Origin: Candidatus Pacearchaeota archaeon ex4484_31
GTDB taxonomy: Archaea; Nanobdellota; Nanobdellia; Pacearchaeales; UBA284
Direction: 5' to 3'
Length of the DNA: 5,073 nt
Assembly (NCBI GenBank): GCA_002254805.1
Contig: NJDW01000026.1
Span: forward strand, 1-5,073
Shown here: piece by piece, positions 1 through 5,073 of the stretch
Layout of the letters: each line of letters begins with the position of its first letter
How positions within the stretch are numbered: position 1 is the first letter of the stretch
The notes under the pieces: model-generated
Told to the model about the DNA's origin: nothing
The model's database searches: none
The model's input: only the letters and a program-made list of their open reading frames with translations
Program-made: the position numbers and the translations under genes

Positions 1-909
1 TTGCTTAAGCAATTTTGAAAAGCTTTCAAAATCATCACAATGGAAAGGATCTTCAAGATATGTAAAGCCCTCCTCTGAAAGTTTTTTTACATAGCTTAAC
101 TGTTCTTCCACTGTAAGACTTGTTTCTTTCTTAACAGAAGAAAAATTTCTGTATCTGTACTTTTTAGCAACGTAGAATGTTGAAGCAGCAAAATCTATTC
201 CAACAACAACCTTTATATCAAACCTATTCTCTGTTTTTTCCTTTATTTTTTTTACAAGCTCAAGAACTTTTTGATCGCTTAATGTTGAAGCCAATGCATT
301 TTCATCAGTTAACGTTCCTTTCCAGTCCTTATCAAAAGTTTTCAGCATTTCTTTCGCTTCACTATATATGTTCTTGTTTATGAATGCTGCATCAAAAAAA
401 CTTTTGGTTTTTGGCATAAACAAAATTTCTTGGAAGTCTATCTTTCTTTCTTGCTTTACATGTAAGCCACCTCCTATGCAATTTCCTAAAGGTTTTGGTA
501 AAGATGGCTTCTTTTTTTCAAGAAGAAACTTCCATAGCTCTTGGTTGTTTTCTTTTGCCATAGCCCTTAGGATTGCTCCCTCTAATGCATACAAACAGTT
601 TCCTCCTATAAACTCAAGCCTTTCTGTTTTATCATAGCGTTTGATAAGTTCTTCTATCTTGGAAAGATCTGAAAATGAATCAAACCTCATCTTTTCATTA
701 ACAATCTTTTTTCCTATCACATTAACAAAACAAATGCTGAAGTCTATGCCTTTAACAGAGAAATCTCTTACTTCATACTTTCCTTTACTTTTTCCTGAAG
801 GAGCACTACAACAGCTAGATATGTTATTTTTTGTTTTTACAAATACCTCTATGGTTTCTTCGTTTCTAGAATTAAGTGTTTTAAAAGCCTTGATTTCATT
901 TAAATACAT
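1..909 (-). CDS. eno: Enolase (phosphopyruvate hydratase), divergent, C-terminus cut by window edge
   Basis: Enolase interconverts 2-phosphoglycerate and phosphoenolpyruvate in cytosolic glycolysis/gluconeogenesis. I translated this frame by hand: 303 codons are open from the ATG at 909 to the window edge, about 70% of a usual enolase of roughly 430 residues. Family landmarks appear in order: an N-terminal NSR...TIEV strand (residues 13-22), the active-site loop PSGKSKG (37-43), the helix GGNCLYALEGAILRA (102-116), GNCIGGGLH (142-150), DFQEILFMP (158-166), TDE (201-203), VGIDFAAS (236-243) and LEDPF (285-289). The expected catalytic or magnesium residues in the visible part are all present: Ser41, His150, Glu161, Glu203, Asp239 and Glu286. 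The remaining ones (a metal Asp, the catalytic Lys, a late His and a late Lys) would lie outside the window. Several near-invariant segments are altered: DSRGNPT reads NSRNEET, SGAST reads SGKSK, and GDEGGFAP reads TDENALAS. The start fits the family N-terminus and lies 2 bases after the rpoK stop. Likely active but fast-evolving; a non-glycolytic paralogue is possible. Confidence 0.88.
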   Translation of the reverse strand, partial: MYLNEIKAFKTLNSRNEETIEVFVKTKNNISSCCSAPSGKSKGKYEVRDFSVKGIDFSICFVNVIGKKIVNEKMRFDSFSDLSKIEELIKRYDKTERLEFIGGNCLYALEGAILRAMAKENNQELWKFLLEKKKPSLPKPLGNCIGGGLHVKQERKIDFQEILFMPKTKSFFDAAFINKNIYSEAKEMLKTFDKDWKGTLTDENALASTLSDQKVLELVKKIKEKTENRFDIKVVVGIDFAASTFYVAKKYRYRNFSSVKKETSLTVEEQLSYVKKLSEEGFTYLEDPFHCDDFESFSKLLKQ

Positions 910-911
910 TC

Positions 912-1304
912 TTACTCTTCTATTTCCTCACTCTCTTCAACTTCTTCTGTTTCTTCTGCTTCTTCAGCAGCTTGCTCGATTTCTTCTGCTTCCTCAACCT
1001 TTTCCTTTTCTTCAGGCAAGGCTTCTTCACTTTCAGTTGCTTCTTCCTCTTCTTTAACAATCTCTACTTCTTCTTGAATCAAGGCTTGTTCTATTTTCTT
1101 TGGCATAGGCCTTTTAACTGTTATCGGAAGCACTCCTTCCTTAAACTCTAGTTCAGCAATTTTTATTGGATCATAACCTATCTTTTCCAGCTCTTCTTTG
1201 CTTAGCTTTAATAATATTGGTGCGTTTGCACTGATCTGTAAGGCTCTTGCTCCTATTATCCTTGCTTTTTCATATTTTGTGTAGGTTTCTTTTTCTTTTG
1301 CCAT
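912..1304 (-). CDS. rpoK: DNA-directed RNA polymerase subunit K (Rpo6) with a glutamate-rich C-terminal tail
   Basis: Archaeal counterpart of eukaryotic Rpb6 and bacterial omega; in the family it helps assemble and stabilise the largest polymerase subunit. The core is residues 7-70: YTKYEKARIIGARALQ (8-23), SANAP (25-29), then DPIKIAELEF (45-54) and GVLPITVKRPMP (57-68), all characteristic of the RpoK/Rpb6 fold. Archaeal RpoK is usually about 55-90 residues; this one is 130 because residues 78-130 form a highly acidic, probably disordered or helical tail with 30 Glu, no Asp and three Lys. The ATG at 1304 lies 4 bases after the rrp42 stop and is preceded by a run of seven A, without a Shine-Dalgarno motif. 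The enolase start follows 2 bases after the stop, so the pair is almost certainly co-transcribed. The rpoK-eno adjacency matches a known archaeal cluster, which supports both identifications. Confidence 0.95.
   Translation of the reverse strand: MAKEKETYTKYEKARIIGARALQISANAPILLKLSKEELEKIGYDPIKIAELEFKEGVLPITVKRPMPKKIEQALIQEEVEIVKEEEEATESEEALPEEKEKVEEAEEIEQAAEEAEETEEVEESEEIEE
915..1073 (-). other. Glutamate-rich low-complexity tail of RpoK
   Basis: Codons 78-130 of rpoK are dominated by GAA/GAG, with the pattern EE-hydrophobic/small-EE repeated irregularly (for example VEEAEEIEQAAEEAEE at 103-118). It is purine-rich low-complexity coding DNA rather than a precise tandem repeat. The frame stays open and ends cleanly just before eno, so it is translated as part of RpoK. 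Eukaryotic Rpb6 has an acidic extension too, but at its N-terminus; here it is C-terminal. Its role is unknown. Confidence 0.85.
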
Positions 1305-1308
1305 TTTT

Positions 1309-2097
1309 TTACAGGTTAATCTTGTTTAAAATTTCTTTTCCCTTTTTTATAATTATTTTTATTGCTTCTTTTATTTCTTCTTCACTTAAGGGAGTTTCTC
1401 CACCTTTTTGTATTGCATGTATAAACTCTTTTTTTCTGTAGCTCATCCCAACAGTAATCCTTGCCTGAGAAATTTCTTCTTCTATTGTTGTTGGATCAAA
1501 AATGAATTTTTGTCCGAGTTTGTAAAGAGTTAAACCTATCACAGAATCGTTCAATGGTAATCTTTGCTTTGTAAGCTCTCCATACTTTACCTTATCTTCT
1601 TCTCTTGCAGGAAAAACAGCATCTTTCAATGCAGCTATCGAAGCTATTATCGAAGCATCTATCAAGTTTCCATCATCATTTATCGGATATACATCTATGA
1701 ATACCATCCAAACAAGCTCACCTTTTTTTATACAAAGTTTTTTCAGGTTTATGAAATGGCTTTCCCTTATTATTCTATCTATGATCCTTGCAAGCTCTAC
1801 GGCTTCAACACTTGGAGGACCTGGCTCAAACTTTTCACTTCCTATAGGAAAAAATTCAACGTTAACAGCTAAAGCACCTTCATCTGGTGTGTCTTGAAAC
1901 GGCTCTGTAAGGTTAAGCTTTACTCCAGCTATAACCTCTGTATTTCCTATCCTAACTCTTGCGCTTCCCTCAGCTTTTTTTGTTACTCCCTTTTCTACAA
2001 AAATTTTTCTGAATTCTAGAAGGCTTCTTCCATCAAGCCTCTTATTTCTTGCGATAAGCTCTTCTATCCTTTTCTTTGTTAGGTTGGTAACTTCCAT
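1309..2097 (-). CDS. rrp42: Exosome complex component Rrp42 (non-catalytic RNase PH-like ring subunit)
   Basis: In the archaeal exosome three Rrp42 and three Rrp41 subunits alternate in a hexameric RNase PH-type ring; Rrp42 is the inactive partner that shapes the channel and contributes to RNA binding. The 262-residue protein has normal family length. Seen in sequence: an N-terminal helix then RLDGRSLLEFR (20-30), EGSARVRIGNTEVIAGVK (43-60), DEGALAVNVEFFP (72-84), the Rrp42-typical EPGPPSVEAVELARIIDR (91-108), ELVWMVFIDVYPINDDGN (127-144) and the helix DASIIASIAALKDA (147-160). The arginine pair and late aspartate of the Rrp41 active site are not in the equivalent places, as expected for Rrp42. 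The ATG at 2097 lies 1 base after the rrp41 stop, in the context AAAATGG with no Shine-Dalgarno motif, which suggests coupled translation. rrp4, rrp41 and rrp42 together encode the nuclease ring plus one type of cap. Confidence 0.97.
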   Translation of the reverse strand: MEVTNLTKKRIEELIARNKRLDGRSLLEFRKIFVEKGVTKKAEGSARVRIGNTEVIAGVKLNLTEPFQDTPDEGALAVNVEFFPIGSEKFEPGPPSVEAVELARIIDRIIRESHFINLKKLCIKKGELVWMVFIDVYPINDDGNLIDASIIASIAALKDAVFPAREEDKVKYGELTKQRLPLNDSVIGLTLYKLGQKFIFDPTTIEEEISQARITVGMSYRKKEFIHAIQKGGETPLSEEEIKEAIKIIIKKGKEILNKINL

Positions 2098-2098
2098 T

Positions 2099-2812
2099 TT
2101 ATTTTTTGATGTTTTTGATTTTTTTCAATGTTCTTTCCTGTATCTTGCTTATCTTTAAACAGGCTTTTTTTCCAAGCTCTATTGCTTTAAAAAGCTCTTC
2201 AGCAGAAATCTTACCATCAAGCTGCAATAAGCTTATTTTCTTTGACCTTGATAAAAAAGCTATCGGAATGTCTGTTGTTTTTTGTTCCTCTCCTTCTTTG
2301 ATAACCTTAAAGTCTTCTTCCTCTTTTGTTAGGTCAACAACAAGTTCATTGCCAAGCTTTCCAACAGAAACAGCACTTACAAGTTCTTTCATAGGAACTC
2401 CTGCGTTTGCCAAAGCAAGAGAAGCTGCGTTGATAGCAGCGCATCTTGTTGAAGCATCAGAATCTATTATCAAGGCATAAACATCTATAACAGAGTTTGG
2501 AAAAGCTTCAAGCTTTATTGCTGGTTCTAAGGCTTTTGTCATAACATAAGAAATTTCTATGCTTCTTCTTGTTGGTCCTGGCCTTTTCCTTTCTGGAACT
2601 GAAAAGCTAGCTAAATCATAGTAGCATCTTAACAAACATCTTTCAGGATTTTGTAAGTGTTGTGGATAAAGCTGTCTTGGACCATAAACAGAAACGATCG
2701 CTTTAGAATTGCCAAACGCAAACAAAGCACTTCCGTCTGCTCTGCTAACTACATCAACTCTTGCTTCAACAGTTCTGAATTCTTCATTACTTCTTCCATC
2801 CGGCCTTTTCAT
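2099..2812 (-). CDS. rrp41: Exosome complex exonuclease Rrp41 (catalytic RNase PH-like ring subunit)
   Basis: Rrp41 carries the phosphorolytic 3'-5' exoribonuclease activity of the archaeal exosome, releasing nucleoside diphosphates, and can run in reverse to add RNA tails. Family motifs are clear: RPDGR (3-7), ADGSALFAFG (25-34), SVYGPRQLYPQHLQ (41-54), ERKRPGPTRRSIEIS (74-88) with the RNA/phosphate-binding Arg82-Arg83, DSDASTR (117-123) forming the phosphate site, NAASLALANAGVPM (128-141), and DIPIAF with the presumed catalytic Asp181. The 237-residue length is normal, although the N-terminus is some 15 residues shorter than in many archaeal homologues and the acidic loop before Asp181 (about 167-180) is longer. 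The gene overlaps the end of rrp4 by 26 bases in another frame, and a GGAG motif lies 10 bases upstream of the ATG. The lysine-rich C-terminus (LKKIKNIKK) is unremarkable in this genome. Confidence 0.97.
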   Translation of the reverse strand: MKRPDGRSNEEFRTVEARVDVVSRADGSALFAFGNSKAIVSVYGPRQLYPQHLQNPERCLLRCYYDLASFSVPERKRPGPTRRSIEISYVMTKALEPAIKLEAFPNSVIDVYALIIDSDASTRCAAINAASLALANAGVPMKELVSAVSVGKLGNELVVDLTKEEEDFKVIKEGEEQKTTDIPIAFLSRSKKISLLQLDGKISAEELFKAIELGKKACLKISKIQERTLKKIKNIKK

Positions 2813-3473
2813 TTTCTAAAAACTCCTTTACTTTTTCTGTCAAGCCCTCTATAAACGGTTTTTCTGAAACAAGCTCTATTGCTTTTTTAGCAAGCAGCTC
2901 ATTTTCTACATTTTTTCCTTTTATCCAAATAACACCATTCTGACCAACAACTATTGTTGTGTTGGTTTCCTTCTTTATTAAGTTTACCATGCTTCCTGCC
3001 CTTCCTATTATCCTTGGCACTCTCGTGGGATTCACAAGTATAATAAGACCTTCATCAAGTTTTTTTAAGCCTCTCTCTTTCATCGTTAGTTCTATGCTCC
3101 TTGTTTTTACAGACTTTACCTTAGCCAAAAGAATGTCTTTAACCTTGTAGTACTCTGAAAGATCTTCTTTTATTACTCTTTTGCCACATTCAGCTATAGT
3201 TAAAAAACCTAGATGTGGAGCTCTTATGTCAACAAACCATCCATTAAACGTTATGTCAATAACTTGACCTATCACTGTGTTTCCTTTTCTTGGTATGTAA
3301 ACACCACTTAACGGAATTACCTTCAAAAGCTTTGTTGATCTGTCAACTACTCCAAACCTTTCAGCCACTATTTCATTACCTTCTTTTCTTGTTCCTTCTC
3401 CAGCAATAAACTCCTTTCTATTTTCTATGGTTTCTCCAGGAACAACTATCTCTCTTGCTTTTTCTTCTTCCAT
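2787..3473 (-). CDS. rrp4: Exosome complex RNA-binding protein Rrp4 (S1/KH cap subunit)
   Basis: Rrp4 forms the RNA-binding cap over the Rrp41/Rrp42 ring and feeds RNA substrates into the channel. The 228-residue protein shows the expected three parts: an N-terminal domain with VVPGETI (10-16) and GEGTRKEGNEIVAERFGVV (25-43), an S1 domain from about 65 to 135 (IGQVIDITFNGWFVDI at 68-83, then KVKDILLAKVKSV at 110-122), and a KH domain from about 145 to 203 with the GXXG loop as GRAG (157-160) after RVPRII. The start at 3473 lies 3 bases after the SBDS stop, preceded by a run of A and no Shine-Dalgarno motif. The last nine codons and stop overlap rrp41. Csl4, the other archaeal cap protein, and its partner DnaG are not in this window. 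Confidence 0.97.
   Translation of the reverse strand: MEEEKAREIVVPGETIENRKEFIAGEGTRKEGNEIVAERFGVVDRSTKLLKVIPLSGVYIPRKGNTVIGQVIDITFNGWFVDIRAPHLGFLTIAECGKRVIKEDLSEYYKVKDILLAKVKSVKTRSIELTMKERGLKKLDEGLIILVNPTRVPRIIGRAGSMVNLIKKETNTTIVVGQNGVIWIKGKNVENELLAKKAIELVSEKPFIEGLTEKVKEFLENEKAGWKK
2823..2826 (-). promoter_or_regulatory. Probable Shine-Dalgarno site for rrp41
   Basis: On the minus strand GGAG, within AAAGGAG, lies inside the 3' end of rrp4 and ends 10 bases before the rrp41 ATG at 2812. It is the clearest Shine-Dalgarno match among the internal genes of this operon. Because rrp41 starts before rrp4 ends, a dedicated ribosome-binding site makes sense and supports this start. The spacing is slightly long, so the call is moderate. 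Confidence 0.5.
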
Positions 3474-3476
3474 TTT

Positions 3477-4181
3477 TTATTTTTCAGTTTTTTCTGTCAC
3501 TTCTTCTGTGATAGCTTTTCCATGCGTTAATTCATTTAGCTTATCATAAAATTCTATTTGCATTCCAGCAGGTAAGTTCAGTATAGCTGATAAACTTCCA
3601 TCAGAAAGCCAATCTTCTTTTTCTACATTAAACTTTTTTATAACTCCATAGGTTTTGCCTACATACTCTGCTGGTATTGTAACCTTTATTTTCTTTGTTT
3701 CTATTCTTATCGGCACAACCTTTTGTATTTCCTTTAAGATGTTCATTGCTTGCTCTTCAGCACTTTTTCTTTCATCAATTTTTGCATGAACTTCTTCCAA
3801 AAGCCTCTCTACTCTTTCTCTTGTAAAAGGAGCATTTGTTCTTGGATCTATACAATTTCTAGCAAGAAAATCTATTACTTGCTTTAGTTTTTTCTCTCTT
3901 TCTTTTTCTCTGTAGGCTAGAGGCAAAACTATCTCGCCTTCTTTCAATATTCTTAATGCAATCTCATTTATGTTTGTTGTGTTAAATGCTTCTTCCAGTT
4001 CTTGCATAGAAGCCCTAAATCCTTTTTTGTAATCCTTAAAAACTACATCTGTAAGAAGCACAGCTGAAACATCAGCTGGATTGATATTCTTTTTATTTTT
4101 TAGTTCAACAGCTTTTTCACAATCAACAATTATCTCAAAGTTTTTATTTTTCAGTTTAAGTCTTGCTATTGTTTCTGTCAT
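3477..4181 (-). CDS. SBDS-family ribosome maturation protein
   Basis: Archaeal orthologue of the Shwachman-Bodian-Diamond syndrome protein. In eukaryotes SBDS acts with an EF2-like GTPase to release the anti-association factor eIF6 from the large ribosomal subunit; archaea also have aIF6 and EF2, so a similar role is assumed. The 234-residue protein has the normal three-domain length: the N-terminal FYSH domain (about 1-90, with LLTDVVFKDYKKGFRAS at 42-58), the central helical domain (about 91-160, containing the signature ARNCIDPRTNAPF at 107-119 and RVERLLEEV at 123-131), and a C-terminal ferredoxin-like domain (about 161-222, with WLSDGSL at 191-197 and LPAGMQ at 203-208). A short charged tail, EEVTEKTEK, closes the protein. 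The start lies 10 bases after the psmA stop. Its place between psmA and rrp4 is the standard archaeal exosome-superoperon arrangement. Confidence 0.96.
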   Translation of the reverse strand: MTETIARLKLKNKNFEIIVDCEKAVELKNKKNINPADVSAVLLTDVVFKDYKKGFRASMQELEEAFNTTNINEIALRILKEGEIVLPLAYREKEREKKLKQVIDFLARNCIDPRTNAPFTRERVERLLEEVHAKIDERKSAEEQAMNILKEIQKVVPIRIETKKIKVTIPAEYVGKTYGVIKKFNVEKEDWLSDGSLSAILNLPAGMQIEFYDKLNELTHGKAITEEVTEKTEK

Positions 4182-4191
4182 TTTAAAAAAA

Positions 4192-4198
4192 CTACCTT
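4192..4198 (-). promoter_or_regulatory. Possible weak Shine-Dalgarno site for the SBDS gene
   Basis: On the minus strand AAGGTAG overlaps the psmA stop codon (TAG) and ends 10 bases before the SBDS ATG. AGGT is only a partial match to the anti-Shine-Dalgarno sequence, but the spacing equals that of the better GGAG in front of rrp41, so it may contribute to initiation. It could equally be chance, because it is formed by the Arg codon and stop codon that end psmA. Confidence 0.3.
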
Positions 4199-4911
4199 AT
4201 GTACTTTGAAAGAGCTTTTCCTTCAATTCTTTTAGCTTTTCTTTCCTTCTTTTTTACATAAGCTGCTTCAAACCTTGTTATGTCAAAGCTCCTACCAAGA
4301 ATTTTCTTGAAAATGTTCAGAGCTATTTTTATTGCCTTGTCTATTGTTGGTACTTCCTTTACCTTCCTTAACATCTCTTTTATTTTTTCATCGTTCTCGC
4401 CGATAGCTGCAGCTCTGTAAGCGCAGTAATTTCCTGTAACTTCACTCACATAAAGTTTTGGTTCATCATTCTTGTCTATTCCTGCTATCATTATTTCTAC
4501 ACCAAAAGGTCTTGCACCAGCATATTGTGTTGCTGATTGCTGGATATCTGCTATGTCCCTAACTACTGTTTCCACTGAAGCTGGTTCATCATACGTTACC
4601 CTATGCTGTTGTGCAACTATCTGAGCTCTTTCAATCAACACTCTAGCATCACTTAAGATTCCAGCAGCACTAGCAATTATATGTTCATCTACCTGCCAAA
4701 CCTTCATTCCTTTCGCTAGTATAACAAGGTTGTCTATAGGTCTTCTATCAGCAACTATCACAACACCATCAGAACATAGAAAGCCTATACTTGCTGAACC
4801 AAGCTTAACAGTTTTTTCAGCATATTCAACCTGCAAGAGCCTTCCGTCAGGACTAAACATCGTTGCTGTTCTGTCATATCCCATTATCCTATGCTGCATC
4901 TCCATCTCCAT
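4192..4911 (-). CDS. psmA: 20S proteasome alpha subunit
   Basis: Forms the outer gating rings of the archaeal 20S proteasome, which admit unfolded substrates to the beta-subunit protease chamber. Using the ATG at 4911 the protein is 239 residues. The alpha-type signature is complete: MGYDRTATMFSPDGRL (10-25) followed by QVEYA (27-31), then GVVIVADRR (49-57), ILSDARVL (85-92), YAGARPFGVEIMIAGID and an AAAIGEND segment. Lys70 and Gly84 align with the Lys66 and Gly80 pocket residues of the Thermoplasma alpha subunit that receive the C-termini of activating ATPases, so gate opening by PAN-type partners is probably retained. The basic tail (KKKERKAKRIEGKALSKYIR) is less typical. The frame stays open upstream to the window edge, with a GTG at 5031, but that extension lacks family similarity and spans the promoter. 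The TATA box 25-32 bases before 4911 favours this start; ATGs at 4905 and 4899 are alternatives. Confidence 0.95.
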   Translation of the reverse strand: MEMEMQHRIMGYDRTATMFSPDGRLLQVEYAEKTVKLGSASIGFLCSDGVVIVADRRPIDNLVILAKGMKVWQVDEHIIASAAGILSDARVLIERAQIVAQQHRVTYDEPASVETVVRDIADIQQSATQYAGARPFGVEIMIAGIDKNDEPKLYVSEVTGNYCAYRAAAIGENDEKIKEMLRKVKEVPTIDKAIKIALNIFKKILGRSFDITRFEAAYVKKKERKAKRIEGKALSKYIR

Positions 4912-5021
4912 TTTAAAAACATTAGAATTACTATGTTTATAAAACTTATGTCTTTGCTTGCTAAATGTGGTAAACTTTATGTTAGTAGATACTTTGCCGT
5001 AGTTGGCATTAATTTGGAACT
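4912..5021. other. Intergenic promoter region upstream of psmA
   Basis: This is the only substantial gap in the window. It holds a TATA box at 4936-4943, three copies of ACATAA(A)GTT on the minus strand, and a 4-bp inverted repeat around 4995-5008 too weak to call. No tRNA-like or other RNA structure is visible, and no coding signal is convincing in any frame. Confidence 0.6.
4936..4943 (-). promoter_or_regulatory. Archaeal TATA box for the psmA operon
   Basis: The minus strand reads AAGTTTTATAAAC here, with TTTATAAA as a good archaeal TATA element. Placing it at about -30 to -23 puts transcription start near 4913, one or two bases before the psmA ATG at 4911. The transcript would be leaderless or nearly so, which is common for first genes of archaeal operons and agrees with the lack of a Shine-Dalgarno motif before psmA. 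TTTATAAA is palindromic, so orientation is taken from the gene. No other comparably placed promoter was found, so the downstream genes probably depend on this one or on one further upstream. Confidence 0.7.
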
Positions 5022-5027
5022 TTATGT
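4943..5027 (-). repeat. Three direct repeats of ACATAA(A)GTT upstream of psmA
   Basis: On the minus strand ACATAAAGTT occurs at 5027-5018 and 4982-4973, and a one-base-shorter copy, ACATAAGTT, at 4951-4943. The flanks differ (TGG..CC, CTA..TA, AG..TT), so these are short separate copies, not one larger duplication. The central C positions on the plus strand are 45 and 30 bases apart. The last copy abuts the TATA box, where the TFB recognition element would be. They could be operator sites, or chance in AT-rich DNA. Confidence 0.4.
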
Positions 5028-5072
5028 CCACAACGGCACAAACTTTGCTTTTTTCTTCTTTATTTTCCCAAC
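5022..5072 (-). CDS. Possible C-terminal tail of an upstream gene, perhaps RNase P subunit Pop5
   Basis: One minus-strand frame enters from the right edge and runs for 16 codons to a TAA at 5022-5024, reading VGKIKKKKAKFVPLWT. The purine-rich, lysine-rich composition on the minus strand resembles coding sequence of the neighbouring genes. In many archaea the RNase P protein gene rnp2 (Pop5) lies directly upstream of psmA, and Pop5 proteins often end in a GTIK-then-basic-KF segment that this tail loosely resembles. Sixteen residues cannot establish an identity. The alternative is that this is non-coding, or that the overlapping frame, open from the edge into psmA, is the real one. Confidence 0.25.
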   Translation of the reverse strand, partial: VGKIKKKKAKFVPLWT

Positions 5073-5073
5073 C

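Noticed and set aside
641..1057. Plus-strand open frame of 138 codons rich in Leu and Phe
   Set aside because: It is the antisense of the GAA-rich rpoK tail and the start of eno; Leu/Phe runs are what CTT/TTC antisense to Glu/Lys codons would give. Other plus-strand frames in the window are explained the same way.
1345..1356. TATA-like ATTATAAAAA on the minus strand, about 50 bases before rpoK
   Set aside because: It is fully explained by Ile-Lys codons at the Rrp42 C-terminus in AT-rich DNA; no second promoter feature supports an internal rpoK promoter.
4912..5031. N-terminal extension of psmA starting at GTG 5031 (40 extra residues)
   Set aside because: The extension has no alpha-subunit similarity, family members start a few residues before the YDR motif, and the TATA box lies inside it.
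4995..5038. Inverted repeats TGCC/GGCA (4995-5008) and TGCCGT/ACGGCA (4995-5000 with 5033-5038)
   Set aside because: The stems are only 4 and 6 bp, mutually exclusive, and not followed by a T-run; too weak to call a terminator or structured RNA.
5024..5073. Plus-strand ATG opening a frame to the right edge (a possible divergent gene)
   Set aside because: Only 16 codons are visible, the strand is pyrimidine-rich like the antisense of the other genes, and no promoter is seen for it.

Overview
The window reads as one tightly packed, leftward (minus-strand) archaeal operon of housekeeping genes. From upstream (right) to downstream (left) it holds psmA (20S proteasome alpha subunit), an SBDS homologue (ribosome maturation), rrp4, rrp41 and rrp42 (RNA exosome cap and ring), rpoK (RNA polymerase subunit K/Rpo6), and a divergent enolase that runs off the left edge. 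All six complete genes and the partial one were identified by reading their translations against family motifs from memory; no database search was possible.

The organism is an archaeon: it has an archaeal-type exosome, an archaeal RpoK and a TATA-box promoter. Base composition is low in G+C by eye, the genes are spaced by 1 to 10 bases or overlap, start codons sit in A-rich contexts with few Shine-Dalgarno motifs, and several proteins are divergent. This fits a small-genome DPANN-type lineage (Woesearchaeota/Pacearchaeota-like), but the lineage is an inference and could be wrong.

Layout: 5022-5073 may be the tail of an upstream gene. 4912-5021 is the only real intergenic space; it carries a TATA box and three copies of a 9-10 bp motif upstream of psmA, and the predicted transcript is leaderless or nearly so. 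4911-912 is psmA-SBDS-rrp4-rrp41-rrp42-rpoK with no other gap. 909-1 is the first 303 codons of the enolase.

The genes link protein degradation, ribosome maturation, RNA degradation/tailing, transcription and glycolysis. The psmA-SBDS-rrp4-rrp41-rrp42 order is the classic archaeal exosome superoperon. rpoK-eno is a piece of a different conserved archaeal cluster (ribosomal proteins L13/S9, rpoN, rpoK, eno, S2). Their direct junction here, in place of the L37Ae/rpoP genes that often follow rrp42, is the main contextual oddity. I see no convincing new defence, mobile or regulatory system; the most checkable curiosities are the divergent enolase, the glutamate-rich RpoK tail and the repeats near the promoter.
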